Shown: positions 11,931-23,904 of the stretch, in pieces
Layout of the letters: every line of letters starts with the position of its first letter
Numbering within the stretch: the stretch's first letter is position 1
Source of the DNA: Triglochin maritima
Taxonomy: Eukaryota; Streptophyta; Magnoliopsida; Alismatales; Juncaginaceae
Direction: 5' to 3'
Assembly: GCA_963682175.1 (NCBI GenBank)
Contig: OY821772.1
Span: 15,678,743-15,742,742, forward strand
DNA: 64,000 nucleotides
Translations under genes and position numbers: made by a program
Notes under the pieces: generated by a model
Told to the model about the DNA's origin: nothing
Seen by the model: only the letters and a program-made list of their open reading frames with translations
The model's database searches: none

Positions 11931-14185
11931 AATGTATTTACATTGACTTAGGCGAATGAGTCTACGAGATCTATCTCTATATATCTTGATTCCCAAGATG
12001 TATTGAGCCTCACCCATGTCTTTCATTGAAAATGCATATTTCAATGAACTTCTTGTTTGCTCCAGCAAGAGGATATGATTTCCCATGAGGAGTATGTCAT
12101 CGACAAAGAAGATCAGAAACACTATGTGACTCCCACTAACCTTCTTGTATATACAAAAAAAATCTTGCTTTAAACGAAGTTAATCTTTTTGACTTCTTCG
12201 TCAAAGCATTTGTTCCAACTCCTCGATGCTTGCTTCAATCCATAAATGGATCGTTTAAGCTTGCATACTTTCTCACTATTCTTTGGATCTTCAAAACCTT
12301 GAGATTGTACCACATACACATCCTCCTCCAAGTTCCCATTAAGGAACGCTGTTTTGAAATACATTTTTGCCATATTTCATAACCATGAAATGCGGCAACA
12401 GTGAGCATAATCCGAATAGATTTGAACATGGCAATTGGTGAAAACGTTTCATCATAGTCAATTCCCTAAATTTGATTGAAACCTTTTGCTACAAGTCTTG
12501 CTTTGTAGATTGTCAAGTTCCCATCTATGTCCATATTCTTCTTAGAAACCTATTTGTTTTGAACGACTTTCTTTCCTTGAGGTAGGTCAACCAAGTCTCA
12601 TACTTGATTGTCATACATGGATTGTACTTCGGATTCCATGGCTATAAATCATAGTTTGGAGTCTTTTCTTTCCAGTGCTTCATGAAAGGTTGAGGGATCA
12701 TTGGTATCAAGTGCCATGATCTCGTGAAGTTCCAAATGCATATCGGGCTTCTTTCTCTCCCTCGTTGACCTTCGAAGTTCTATTGATTCTATGTATGCAT
12801 TTTGAACATCTTCAACTTCTTCAACATTTTTTAACGGAATTTGTTCGTTCTCTATTCATGAACTAACACTAGGTAGGGATGATTGAGTTTCAGTCACAAT
12901 TGCTTGTGAGGGTTACTCTCTTATACTCCCACTAACCAAAGGAACCTCGGTCTGGCCTTTATGATCTTGAATGTTATCATTCCCATCAGGATCTTGTAAA
13001 ATATTTGAGTTTCCTCAAGCACAATTCTACTCCCACTACTTTTTATTCTTTCAAGAAACTCTTTCTCTAAGAACATGACATCCCCCTCGACAATCACTTG
13101 ATTGAAGGTTTTATGCCAAAAGTAGTATCATCTTGTTTCACAAGGATAACCTGTAAAGAAGTGTTTATCCACCTTTGGTTGAAGTTTGGTCGACATCAAT
13201 CTTTTGTTGTAGGTCTCACAATCCCAAATCTTGAGAAACTTGAGCTTGGGTATTTTACCACTCCAAAGCTCATACAACGATTTCTCTATGGATTAAGATT
13301 AAACATTATTCAGTGTATAAGCCGCAACTTCTAGTGCATAACTCCAAAGTAAGTGGCAATTCAGCTTGACTCATCATTGATCGAACCATGTGGAACAACA
13401 TCCTATTTCTACGTTCGGACACACCATTCCACTGAGGTGTACCAGGCGGAGTGAGTTGTGGTATAATAACACACTCCTTTGGGAATGAGTCGAATTCGGC
13501 ACTCAAGTACTCACCACCACGATCGGTTCGTAAAGATTTGATCTTCTTATTGAATTGGTTCTTTACTTCATTCTTGAATTCTTTGAACTTGTCAAAGGAT
13601 TTACTTTTGTTTCTCATTAGATAAATATAACTGTAACAGCTATAATCATCCATGAACGTAATGAAGTACCTATAACCATCTCTTGCACTAGCACTCAATT
13701 GACCACATACCTCGGAATGTATCAAATCCAGCAACTCACTTACTCTTGGACCTTTCTTCTTGAAAGGTAGCTTGGTCATTTTGCCCAAAAGGCAAGTTTG
13801 CATGTCTCCAATGATTTAAAATGAATAGGACCAAGAAGGTTAGCTTCCTGCAATTTTTGATGTGTTTTTATTGATGTGACCAAGGCGATAGTGCCATAAG
13901 ATTGTATCATTCATGTGAGTTGTCTTAAGTCTTTTGTTTTTTATGTTTAAAACTTGTCTATTATTCATTCGAATCAAATAAAGTCTATTTCTTATGAAAG
14001 CACTTGCATAGAAAATTTCATTCTTTGATAAAGACAAGCAACAGTTTGAAATATTTATTATAAAGTCATCTATATCTAGCCACAATACATATATAATATT
14101 CCTTTTAATCGAAGGTACATAATAGACGTTCTTTAAACTCAAAATTAGACCACTAGATAAATGAAGATCCACGTAAAGTTTGATG
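11931..14185 (-). pseudogene. Copia pol fragment (integrase to reverse transcriptase), heavily decayed
   Basis: On the minus strand this aligns with 54090-56360 of the copia element further right. From 5' to 3': pre-integrase segment with WHYRLGHI (14172-13840), integrase core with LRTDRGGEY and PQWNGVSERRN (13803-13306), decayed spacer, RT start (FLNGNLEEDVY, 12373-12170) and FVDDILL of the RT active site (12122-11886). There are frameshifts and stops throughout. It has no LTRs of its own: it is cut by a Sirevirus LTR at 11930 and joined to a 53-bp LTR end at 14186. Confidence 0.85.
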
Positions 14186-14238
14186 AAGATTAGGTTGATT
14201 AAATCATCAAAACATGGAATAAGGCCTAAAAGCCAACA
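14186..14238 (-). repeat. Orphan 53-bp Sirevirus LTR terminus
   Basis: Read on the minus strand, 14238 down to 14186 is TGTTGGCTTTTAGGCC... through ...GATTTAATCAACCTAATC, the first 53 bp of the Sirevirus LTR. It is fused directly to the copia pol fragment. Confidence 0.8.
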
Positions 14239-14888
14239 ATGTTGTTCTCTTTAAGCTTTTATTATAATAGATGAATATATACATGATATATCATTGGTGC
14301 TGATCTGTAGGATTTTCAGCCACACATTCAGACCAAACCAAACTGTAAAGCAGAACCTTTGACATTGCAGACATATTCAGCCTACCAACTGAGAACTTTT
14401 GTATGACATGCATAGTGTACGTAGAGTAGCAACACAAACATAGTGTACAACAGCAACGTAGTTTTCACTACAAAAATAGTTTAAGCACTACCTTCAGTTG
14501 AACAGCCTTACCATTTCAATTTTTTTACAAGTGTACGATTGTTCCTGTTGGGTGGACATATTATAAATTTTAAGATTATGTGTAATAGGTTAACTTATAT
14601 ATGTGTGTGTGTGTGTGTGTGACATTTTTGGTATATACAATTAAAGGATCCTAGTGTAAAGATATATATATATATATATGACATTTTTGGAATATACATT
14701 GTGTAGAACACAATCAGATTTGTTGTGGTGTGTAATTGTTTAAATTGCAAGGAATTTTATGTAGTCCATTTCTGTTTCAATTCAAGGGATTTTTATGTGA
14801 AATTAAAAATAAAATCAGAATTAAAAAATTAACAAAAATTGCCATTTACCAACAAACCGACGTGTTATGGCCTATTATTGGATTTATT
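14239..14888. other. Unassigned AT-rich DNA with two microsatellites
   Basis: I see no ORF, LTR end or similarity to other parts of the window. It contains (TG)n at 14602-14621 and (AT)n at 14662-14679, flanked by a short direct repeat (TGACATTTTTGGNATATACA at about 14620 and 14679), as if a 60-bp piece had been tandemly duplicated. CACTACAAAAATAG at about 14468 resembles a CACTA-transposon end, but no partner end is seen. It may be old host intergenic DNA or a worn element. Confidence 0.4.
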
Positions 14889-15143
14889 GGAATTTCTTGT
14901 TTTTAGGACATCCACGTCGATTGTCTGGGAGAAGTCGACATGGTATGTTGTAAAAACAACGGCAGCATTATGGGTAAAGACCGACATGGGTACCAACCTA
15001 CCACGCCGGCATATTGGCCGACGTAATATCCCCCTCCCTTACCACATCCCCCGGACACATGTCGGTCGGCTAGGGTCAGTCAACCCTAAGTGATATGCCC
15101 AAAAAACCTACATAATAACCATATTCTATAGCAGTGAGGTGAA
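14889..15143. repeat. Unassigned short repeat unit, copy B
   Basis: Complete left end starting TTGGAATTTC; nearly identical to 1-233 and 10075-10318. The plus-strand frame 14839-15093 ends in the same ...GRLGSVNPK as copy C but matches no family I know. Confidence 0.6.
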
Positions 15144-16275
15144 CAGAAAGGGGGTCTTTTACCCACGATATCCTCTAAGGACATCCCAATACCCTACTCG
15201 GTTCTATTGAAAGTAAGAACATCGGGGAGTTGTTGCTCCACCAATGTGGGTCCTTGAGGACACGACATTACAATCATGTGGCTCAAGGGCCATGAGACAA
15301 AAAGGTAAGGCACAATCTTGTGCCAACTCAAAATCAAGTTGGTCCATGTTATTTTTAATTTGGATTGAACCCACCACCAAGTGATCGTGAATTGAAACCC
15401 CAAGTCCCTCACACTGACTAGGAGTGTGACTTTGAAAGATTGTACTTTGAATTTTTGGACATGGTGGTGGTTCGATATTAGAAGATGAATCTTCATGTTA
15501 ACAAGAAGGGTCACCCTCGTCACATTCACCAAATTGTTGTCATCTGACTCACTTGCATTTCAAGAGTTGGCAAGAAATTCAAGTTGGACTTCATCAAGTT
15601 TTGAGTGGTTTGCAAGAATGTTTGGAGGATTTGTTCTAAGGAATCAAGTGTGGGGTCAACTATGAGGTTCAAGTCAGAATTTTGGAAAATTTCGGGTTGG
15701 GTGTTCATGGGTTGAGAATGAGTCCAATCATTGGTAGTTGGGTGTTGGTAGAGTTTTGGGTATACAGGAGGAGGATATTGGGCTGAAAATGATGTATGAT
15801 ATTGGGTTATACACAAATGATTATGGGTCATAATGAGTCATTTGCGAAAAATCATCATCATAATCGGGTTCGAGAGGAACATATGAACACTCCTCGAACA
15901 CCTGACCACTTAAACCACTCTGGTCATCTGACATGACTTCTGGAAACACCAATGCACTAATACCCTCTGCCGCACTCACGAAAGACCCCAAAGTTTCTTG
16001 TAATGACTCAGTTTGTTCACCAGCATATGATCCAACATAATTAGATGATGGTCTAGTAGTTGGTTCCTCTCTCATATCACCCCAATCTTAAGAGTGCCCA
16101 GCAACCGAATGAAAATTGTCCCAACCCTATAGGGTGTTTGTTTGTGGCCTCCCGAGGATGCATGGGTTGGGTATACCAGGGAGAGTAGTCTTGGTCCCAA
16201 CATGAAATGAATGATCGCCCATGTAACCATCCACCTCGACAATAACGTTGTTGAATCGACTACTCTCACCACCAC
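15144..16275 (-). pseudogene. Decayed Athila-like Gag remnant, copy B
   Basis: Duplicate of 234-1361 at an offset of about 14914, with only scattered differences. The same broken blocks are present (16275-16072, 16075-15821, 15831-15526), including the ruined zinc knuckle, so the decay happened before the duplication. Confidence 0.75.
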
Positions 16276-17054
16276 AAGATTAAGCTCGCATAAAAGTGCT
16301 CGACTCGACCCGAAAATACTAAGAGAAGGTGTAAAGGGGACGAGACTAAATGATAGAAGTAGAGCACAATATGACTCAAGTGAGAGGACAAGAATCCTTA
16401 GAAACTAGCGTGGGTAGTGGGGTCGGGTAGAAGCCTAAACTAGCAAACACGGCTCAAGCACACCTAAGGCTGACTATAGGTCCTTAGGTTGCACCACACC
16501 TAACTACCACTCCCCACACTCCCGAACACCTCACATCCCTCGGCCAAAGGTCACAGAGTTGAATGAGAAAGTCAAGACCCGGAAGTCTCAATCCAACTAA
16601 GTAAACAACGATGTTCACGCCATGACGTCAACAATGACATTGTCTCCTAAGTGCGCCCGAAGTCCCTAGAGCCGATGTCTACAAATGATACATGACCTAG
16701 ATGACAATCAATCTAATCTTTTGCTTTGGGTTTTAAAGTCCAAGTTGTTTTAAAGGGACTCATGCACATTTATTACATTCAGACATTGGCATGGAGCATG
16801 TATTTAGTTTAGTGAACAGGAAATACAACAATAACTACATGAGGCAAGCAAAGCACAGTCGAAAAATGAAGGGCCAAAACCTCATCCGATCCGTCATTGG
16901 TGGATGCAAATCCACTACTAGCGGATCAAACTTGTGTTCTGGTCTAGAGTTTTGTCTATTGCTCTCCCCTAACCACAAGTGCCTCCTATGCACTATAATC
17001 CCATGCGTACAAATCTAAACAAAAAATGAAAACAAAAAATGAAACAAAAACCCA
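16276..17054 (-). repeat. Leader region of the Athila-like element, copy B
   Basis: Matches 1362-2140. The nested inverted repeat with outer arms GATCCG/CGGATC is retained at 16888-16927. Confidence 0.65.
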
Positions 17055-19832
17055 TGAATATCATTTCGGGAAAGTTTCCTTTTCAGGGAAAAGTTTCTTT
17101 TTTGGGAGAGCAAATGCGACTCATAAGCGGGTGCGACCCATCAGGCAAGTTTGCATTCGATTTTCTCAATCGGGTTGATCGGGTGCATGTTGCTTGTGTA
17201 TTTCGGCACTTGCTTGGGCTTTGGGACGTGTAGGGCTGTCAAGGATGTGGAAGAGGATGTTTCATCCTAGTCAGCAAGGGAGAATCTGATTTTTGTTGCA
17301 AATATTTGAATTATCATGCATTAGGCATGTTTTAATGGAGTGTTATTTGCATTCAATAATATCCTTTTCTCTTTGTTGCTTGAAACAAAAAGAAAGATAC
17401 CTACTCTAGTTATCCCACCCTTTCCCCCTCCTCTCCCACGAAACCACCAGACCATCTCCTCCTCCTCTCTGGTGTGGTGTGGCTGAGCTCCGGCGAGGCT
17501 ACCAACTCCGGCGAACTAGGCATCCAAGAAGAGGCTTGCACAAGGAAGAAGAGGGTTGCATCTTGCTATGGCAAACTTCCGGAGATCTTCCAACAACCCC
17601 AATCCTTTCTTCAGGTATGTCTTAGGCCCAGGGGTAGAGCAAAGAGTAGGGGTGTTGGCTGGAGGGCCGACCAGATCTCTACATCTAGCGAGCGCATAGA
17701 TAGTGCCCTGGAAAGGCTGGGTGTTGGTTCAGCCAGGCACATAGGAGCTCCAGCGAGCTCATGTGAGGTCCGATCAGGCTTGGAGGTAGATGCTCCAGGG
17801 CTGAGAGGGGGACGGTCACGGCTGTGGGCTGGTGTGGCTGGTGCACACAAAAGTCGTCTAGGGTTTCTCTCCATCTCCTTGGCGTGTAGCTCCTGAGTGG
17901 CTGGCTGGTGCGGCCGATCTCAGGCGGTGGCTTGTGTTAGGTGGGGTGGGAATGGACCCTAGGGAGGCTGGGGGCGCATGGGGCTAGGGTGGGCACGACT
18001 GGCCTGTGCATGGGAGGCGCAAGTGTGGACTGACCGCTGGAGGGGTTAGTGCTACACGAGCGTCTGTTGCACGGTGGCTAGGCTGGAAACGCTCAGCCTA
18101 AGCTCGTCGACTCCTTGCTCAGCACTAGATGTCCGGGAGGATTTGCTTGAGCTGCTGGTTGGACGGACCAGGGTGGTTCATGCGCATAGCTTTGATTTAA
18201 TTGATGTATTTGATGCAATTGATATTGGTGGTGTGTGTTGAATGTTATGATGTGTTGAGTGATTCTGATTTTTATTCCATCAGTAGTTATTTCATGTAAA
18301 TGATCTGATTTCGTGAATTTACTCTGATATTTTTATGTATACACTTCATATGAGAACAAAATCAGAATATATATATATATATATTAATAAATAAATAAAT
18401 AAATAATGCAACTCGCTACAAGCCATGATTTTTGTATGTTAGTTTTTACCTCATGCATGTATAGACTATGTATGGATACACTTGAATTTCTGATTTTCAC
18501 ATGCACCTTCTGATTTGTTGAGTTACTGTTATATATGTATATATACTCTTATACTATCTTATTATGTCCTGAGTTTGCACAATTGAATGCATCTAGGTCC
18601 ATTATCTAGACGATTATGCCATGTAACTCGTATAGCATCCGAATCTCAATATCCTTTGTAGCTGTGTATGTTTTATCATGTTTAATATGTATATATGTTA
18701 CTGATATAACGCATCCTTGTGTGAATGTGTGATTCCATTTAAGAATTTAACCTCATAACCTTTATTCATGACCCGTAGATGATTAAGTTATTATGGTTGG
18801 TTGCTTTTATTAACATCTTATAGTTGCTGATTCGAGTGTATTATTCCTGATTGGTTTGGATCTGTGAGGAGAGTATTTGCATACTCATCACATTGGGCTC
18901 ATTCTGACTAATTTAGCTATAAAGATAAGTAGATCTTTAGATAGTTTGCATTGCATTTAACAATAAATGAATTTTGGGCACGTTTGATTCTGGGCCGACG
19001 GGCCACGAGTAGGACCCTTATCTAGAGAGGTCTATTCACAAAAGACCTCTATGTAGAGAGGTCAAGCGTAAAATAAGACCTGAATAGGCATACTATCATT
19101 CTGTCTCAGGTTAGGTGTTCCCAATGTCGCGATGGGACCATGTAGGTTTTTTACCGCGAATTGGGGCATCTATCTGGCGTACCGCTTTGTGGCAAAGGGT
19201 GGGTCACTATCGAGTGACCCACTCGTGGATTACACCAGCAAGGCTGGTGGGTCGATTCCTATGTAGAGGGATCCCTTCAGGTGTAACCCGAGTGGTGTGG
19301 CTTTGTAGAGTCATCACCCGGAGCAACTATGTAGAGTTGTCACCCGATGCAACTATGTAGAGTTGTGGCCTTTCTATTGCATGTGTGGTAGATAGGTTCC
19401 ATGCACAACTCTGTACTCTATTTTCTGGAGGTGGGACATACGGGGTTTACTTTATTGAAAACTCACGCAAATATGTTGATGTTTTTGCCTCTGGTACTTA
19501 GGCTTCCTTCAGGGTTGGATTGGACGAGTTTCGGAGGATTCTGTATACAAGGGACACGTCGACTAGAGTCTTCTAGTTATGTTTTGCTTCCACATTATTT
19601 TGATGTATTTCCCTTTTTAAACTCGATGTACTGTATTTGAATCATTCCTATATATGTATTATATTCTTGTTTCAGTTATATTCTTTTTAGTCTATCCATG
19701 TATGTTTATGTTATGTTTTGTCGGGTCGTGTAGTCTTTTAGTTAACTCCTTCGGTCATCGCGGATGACTTTGATCGCAACACTTCTTTTGGATTTTCTAG
19801 TGTGCGTACCTGCGAGATCAGGGGCGTTACTA
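17055..19832 (+). repeat. Long gypsy-like LTR, copy B
   Basis: Second copy of 2141-4933. Differences seen: a shorter AT microsatellite, about 25 bp missing near 18790 (compare GTCATGTTTGTTTAGTCGAAT at 3892 onward), and a tandem extra copy of about 31 bp of the GTAGAGTTGTCACCCG motif near 19305-19365. The hairpin at 19199-19222 is unchanged. Confidence 0.5.
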
Positions 19833-20632
19833 TTTATTTATATCTAAAGACATGTAATTTTACCTTTTATTTGAGCCTTATAACTTATGTGAACTTGAGC
19901 AAACAAGAGTTAAAATCTATTCACATACCCACTAGGTTCCTTGTAGAAGTCACACACAAAATCTCAGATCAATTAGACTTCAATAGGTCTCTTAAACTAA
20001 ACTTCTGCTTGTCTATGCCAAATAGTCGACCGAAGTGAGTTTTCCGTCCGACCGTTCATACCAGTTAACGGTTTTACAAAAAGTGATTTTACTTAACTCC
20101 ATCGGTCGACCTCTTTCACCTTTTAAGTCAACCGTTGTACACATTTCCATATGGCTGTTAATCTTGTTGTATTATACAACAGTCATATTTGTATAATTCT
20201 ACCTAAACCCCTAAATACATTTGGCCACAGGTCAAATGATGCCTTCATGGTGGTTGACTTCATGAAGATATCTTTGTCTCCCAAAAGCGCCTGTTATTTT
20301 CGGTCGAATGGTCCTTCTTCTTGCGTTCGACCGTTAATATGTTACCTGGTCGAACCCTCTAATCACTCGACCACCCCCACATTTAGTTCGACCTATGACT
20401 TAAGTTGTAGCCCAATTGGTTCCACCATATCTTAAGTTGGCTCAAACGTTTCCTTATTCTTAAGGAAATGGTCGACCTTTTATCCTGTATCGGTCGACCG
20501 ATTTAGGATAGATTTGCTGAACTTAGAATTCTGTTTTGTGTATCTTATACAAACTTCAACCAAATCTTCCCCAATGGCTACAAACCTTTAGGATCTTATA
20601 AATAGAGGTTCGCAAACCTTATTTACACAACT
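19833..20632 (+). repeat. Truncated Sirevirus LTR B-1
   Basis: Duplicate of 4934-5755 with the same truncated start, motif cluster and TATA box. Its end is shorter because a deletion removes the border with LTR B-2. Confidence 0.75.
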
Positions 20633-22042
20633 ATTTCATTGTGCTAACCTCTACATTTCATATATATTTCTTTGTGCTAACCTCTACAGGTGATCAAGAC
20701 TCAAGGAAGAAAGGAAATCAAGTCAAGACATGTAATCAAGCTCATTTGAAGACATGTAATTTGTATTTCTTTGAGTCTTAGGAACTTTGCGTAATTGAGC
20801 ATACTTGAGCTAAAAACTACTCAAACATACACTAGGTTCCCTATAGAAGTCACACACAAAATTTCATATAATTTGCACTTCAATAGATCACCCAAACTTA
20901 GACTGGAAAACAACTAAACTTAACGTGAACTGTCTACCCACATTCGGTCGACCGAGTGATCATATTTCCCGTTAGTGTTTTACTGCCCAAGTTCAGTCGA
21001 CCGTCTAGACCTTTTCGTCCGACCGAGTAACAACATATTTTTGACCGTTTGTTTTGTCATATTATACCCAACGGTCGTATTCGTATTATCTCCAAATACC
21101 CCCAAATACATTTAGTCTATCAGTCGACCGAATGTCTGTCAGTTTTCGGTTGACCTTTTTCCTTGTTTCGGTCGACCAAATATGATCTTGTTTTTCAATC
21201 CCAAAGAGTCTGGTGTGAATCGGTCGACCGAACCTATCTCGGTGTTCGACCGATCACTTAAGTGTACCTAGATTATAGCCTTTGGCGGTCGACTGTTCTT
21301 TTACTGGTCGACCGAACCGAGTTCTAAATTGCCAAACAGTCGACCGAACAACCCGATCCGGTCGACCGAACTTACTCAGAATTGGGTCCTGTCAGTTTCT
21401 GTTTTGTGTAACTTACACAATCTTTACACAATTCATCCCCAACGGCTATAACTCTCTAGGAGCTTATAAATAGAGTTGTAAAACACATTTTAACACAACT
21501 CTCCCACTACTATTTGTCCCCTACATTACAGAGAAAGCTCCAAACACTCCAAACCTCAAACCTTCCACACTTTAGTCTTAAATCCTATTCTCAGTCAAGT
21601 GTGTTAAAGATTAGTGAGTGTTTTTCCACTCATTCATTGTCAAAGAAGCAAGGGTCTTGGTGAAAGCCCAAGACAAGAGTATCGACGTCGGTGAGAGACC
21701 GAAGTGTCCCTCTTGGATTGTGAGAGGACGAGCCAAGCTCGACGATGGTTTTTCGCGAGTTTGAAGATTGTAAAGACGTTCTATCCCAGCCCTGAATGGG
21801 TAGTGGTTAGTGAAGTCGTGAGTGGAGCTCGGTGATCCGAGCGGAGCTTGCAAGAGAGGACTAGGACCTGGGTTGGGTGTCGAACCTCTGTAAAATCTCC
21901 CATCTCCATTGTGGTTTGCATGTTCCATTCCTTTACTTGCTTGTTTAGTTTTAAATTCCATTGCATATCTTTGATCGTTAAACAAGTACGTAATTAGGGT
22001 TAAAAGTGATTAGAATTAGAGACCCTCACAATCCCATAATAC
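20633..22042 (+). repeat. Sirevirus LTR B-2, start deleted
   Basis: Duplicate of LTR A-2 lacking its first ~90 bp including the TGTTGG terminus. At the junction TTGTGCTAACCTCTAC occurs twice (about 20639 and 20671), a filler-like repeat. Downstream the palindrome field and transcribed region follow copy A. Confidence 0.75.
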
Positions 22043-22375
22043 ATACACTTGAGAGAAATCCTACACTCCTGGAATCCCAAATCCTACACTCAAGATCCAA
22101 AATTTCCACACCTTTGATCAATTCCCAATCATACTCAAAGTGTGATCAAGTTAGAGAGTGTTTGATCCACTCACATTTGTTATCAAAAGAAGTAGAGGTT
22201 TCGGTTGAAGTCCGAGGCATCCCTCTTGCATTGTTAGAGGAAAAAACCAACTTCGTGAGGGTGTTTGCGGAGCTTGCTTTCTAAAGGCAATCTCTCCTGG
22301 CCCAGAATGGGGAGTGGATAGGGAAGACATAGGTGGAGCTCGCGGAGTTGAGCAGAGCTTGCAAGAGAGGAAGTA
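22043..22375 (+). repeat. Sirevirus LTR 3' portion, copy B, left half
   Basis: Corresponds to 7229-7568. It is cut by the inserted gag-only element and resumes at 27676. Confidence 0.8.
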
Positions 22376-22380
22376 AGACC
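22376..22380. other. Target-site duplication AGACC (left)
   Basis: AGACC directly precedes TGTTGG of the inserted LTR and recurs at 27671-27675. Copy A has one AGACC at the same place (within TAAGACCCGGG near 7571). Confidence 0.95.
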
Positions 22381-23851
22381 TGTTGGCTTTTTGGCCTTAA
22401 TCTTATGTTTTGATGATTTAATCAACCGAATCCTAATTAGGATAGCACACACTATGCATTGCATATATATTGTATTGTGCTAACCTCTACAGGTGATCAA
22501 GACTCAAGAAAGAAGGAAATGAAGTCAAGACATGTAATTAAAGCTAAATCGAAGACATGTAATCTTGATTTCTTTTGAGTCTTAGGAACAAAGTGTAATT
22601 GAGCATACTTGAGCTAAAATCAACTTAATCACACACTAGGTTCCCTATAGAAGTCACACACGAAATTTCACATTATTTGGACTTCAATAGATCACCCAAA
22701 CTTAGATCGGAAAACACTAAATCTGAACCCTAACTGTCTGCCCACATTCGGTCGACCGCAACATGCCGTTCGGTCGACCGGATGATCAAGTTATCCAGTT
22801 TGTGTTTTCCTGCCTAGTTTCGGTCGACCGCACCACATCTTTCGGTCGACCGTTTGAACTTACTGTTCCGACCGTTATTCTTGTCGTATATGCCCAACGG
22901 TCGTATTCGTATTAAAACTATATACACCTCCATATACTTAACCAAACGGTCGAACCAGGTGCCAAGTTCGGTCGACCGTTTAACCTTGTCAAAAATTCCC
23001 TGCTATCGGTCGATACGATTTCGTTCGACCGATCCAATTTTCCCTCTACCGAAACGCTTCTTCGGTCGACCGGTAACCATGTTCGGTCGACCATGTTCTT
23101 AATAGACTTAAGTGTTCGGTCGATCTATTCATATTTCGGTCGACCGTATCCCTATCGAACCCAAGCGTTCGGTCGACCGTTGCACCTTTTCGGTCGACCG
23201 TTTCTGGACAGATTTGTAGCCCGATTTTCTACTTTGTGTTCTTTGCACAATATCCAACCAAATCTTGTCCCAACGGATCTATTCTCTCTAATGCTTATAA
23301 ATAGAGTTGTAAAACACATTTTAACACAACTCTCCCACTACAAACTTGTCCCAAACTTTAGAGAGAATTCCATACACTCCAAACCTCAAATCTCCACACT
23401 TAATCATATTTCCAATCTCATTCAAGTGTGCTCAAAGTTTAGAGAGTGTGTTCCACTCGAGTTACATTTGCTGTCAAGAAAGTAAAGGCTCCGGTGAAAG
23501 CCCGAAGCATCCTTCTCGGATTGTGAGAAGAGGATTCCAAGCTCGGCGAGAGTTGTTCGCGAGTTTGACGGTTGTAAGGCGTTGTCTCCCGGCCCGGAAC
23601 GGGGAGCGGATAGTAAAGTCGTAGGCGGAGCTCGGTGATCCGAGCGGAGCTTGCAGGAGAGGATTAGGACCCGGGTGGGGTGCCGAACCTCTATAAAAAT
23701 CGACCCGACTTCTTGTGGTTTTCATTATTTTCCTTTACTTGCTTGTTTGTTTTTTAATTTCCGCTGCATTTACTCGATTGTCTAAACAAGTAGGTAATTA
23801 GGTGATTAGATTAATAGTCATTAGTGGACCCATAACCCACACGATCATACA
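22381..23851 (+). repeat. 5' LTR of the gag-only Sirevirus derivative
   Basis: Starts TGTTGGCTTTTTGGCC, ends ACACGATCATACA. U3 holds nine perfect CGGTCGACCG palindromes (first near 22749, last near 23190) plus several half or mutated sites. TATAAATA lies at 23296-23303. The transcribed part begins shortly after, around ACACAACTCTCCCACTAC. Confidence 0.95.
23296..23303 (+). promoter_or_regulatory. TATA box of the 5' LTR
   Basis: TATAAATA, conserved in the 3' LTR (27116-27123) and in the other Sirevirus LTRs here. It sits about 100 bp downstream of the last palindrome. Confidence 0.75.
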
Positions 23852-23853
23852 TT

Positions 23854-23865
23854 TGGTATCAGAGC
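23854..23865 (+). other. PBS, initiator tRNA-Met type
   Basis: TGGTATCAGAGC two bases after the LTR end. Identical to the PBS at 8414. Confidence 0.95.
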
Positions 23866-23904
23866 CTTGTTAGCTAAATTTCATTACTTTACTGTAATTT
23901 TAGC

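Noticed and set aside
10435..11935. Target duplication around the LTR 10440-11930
   Set aside because: Flanks GGTCC and AATGT do not match; the LTR is joined to foreign sequence on both sides.
22749..23199. CRISPR-like array of regularly repeated palindromes
   Set aside because: Unit is only 10 bp, spacing is irregular, the host is a plant and the array lies in LTR U3.
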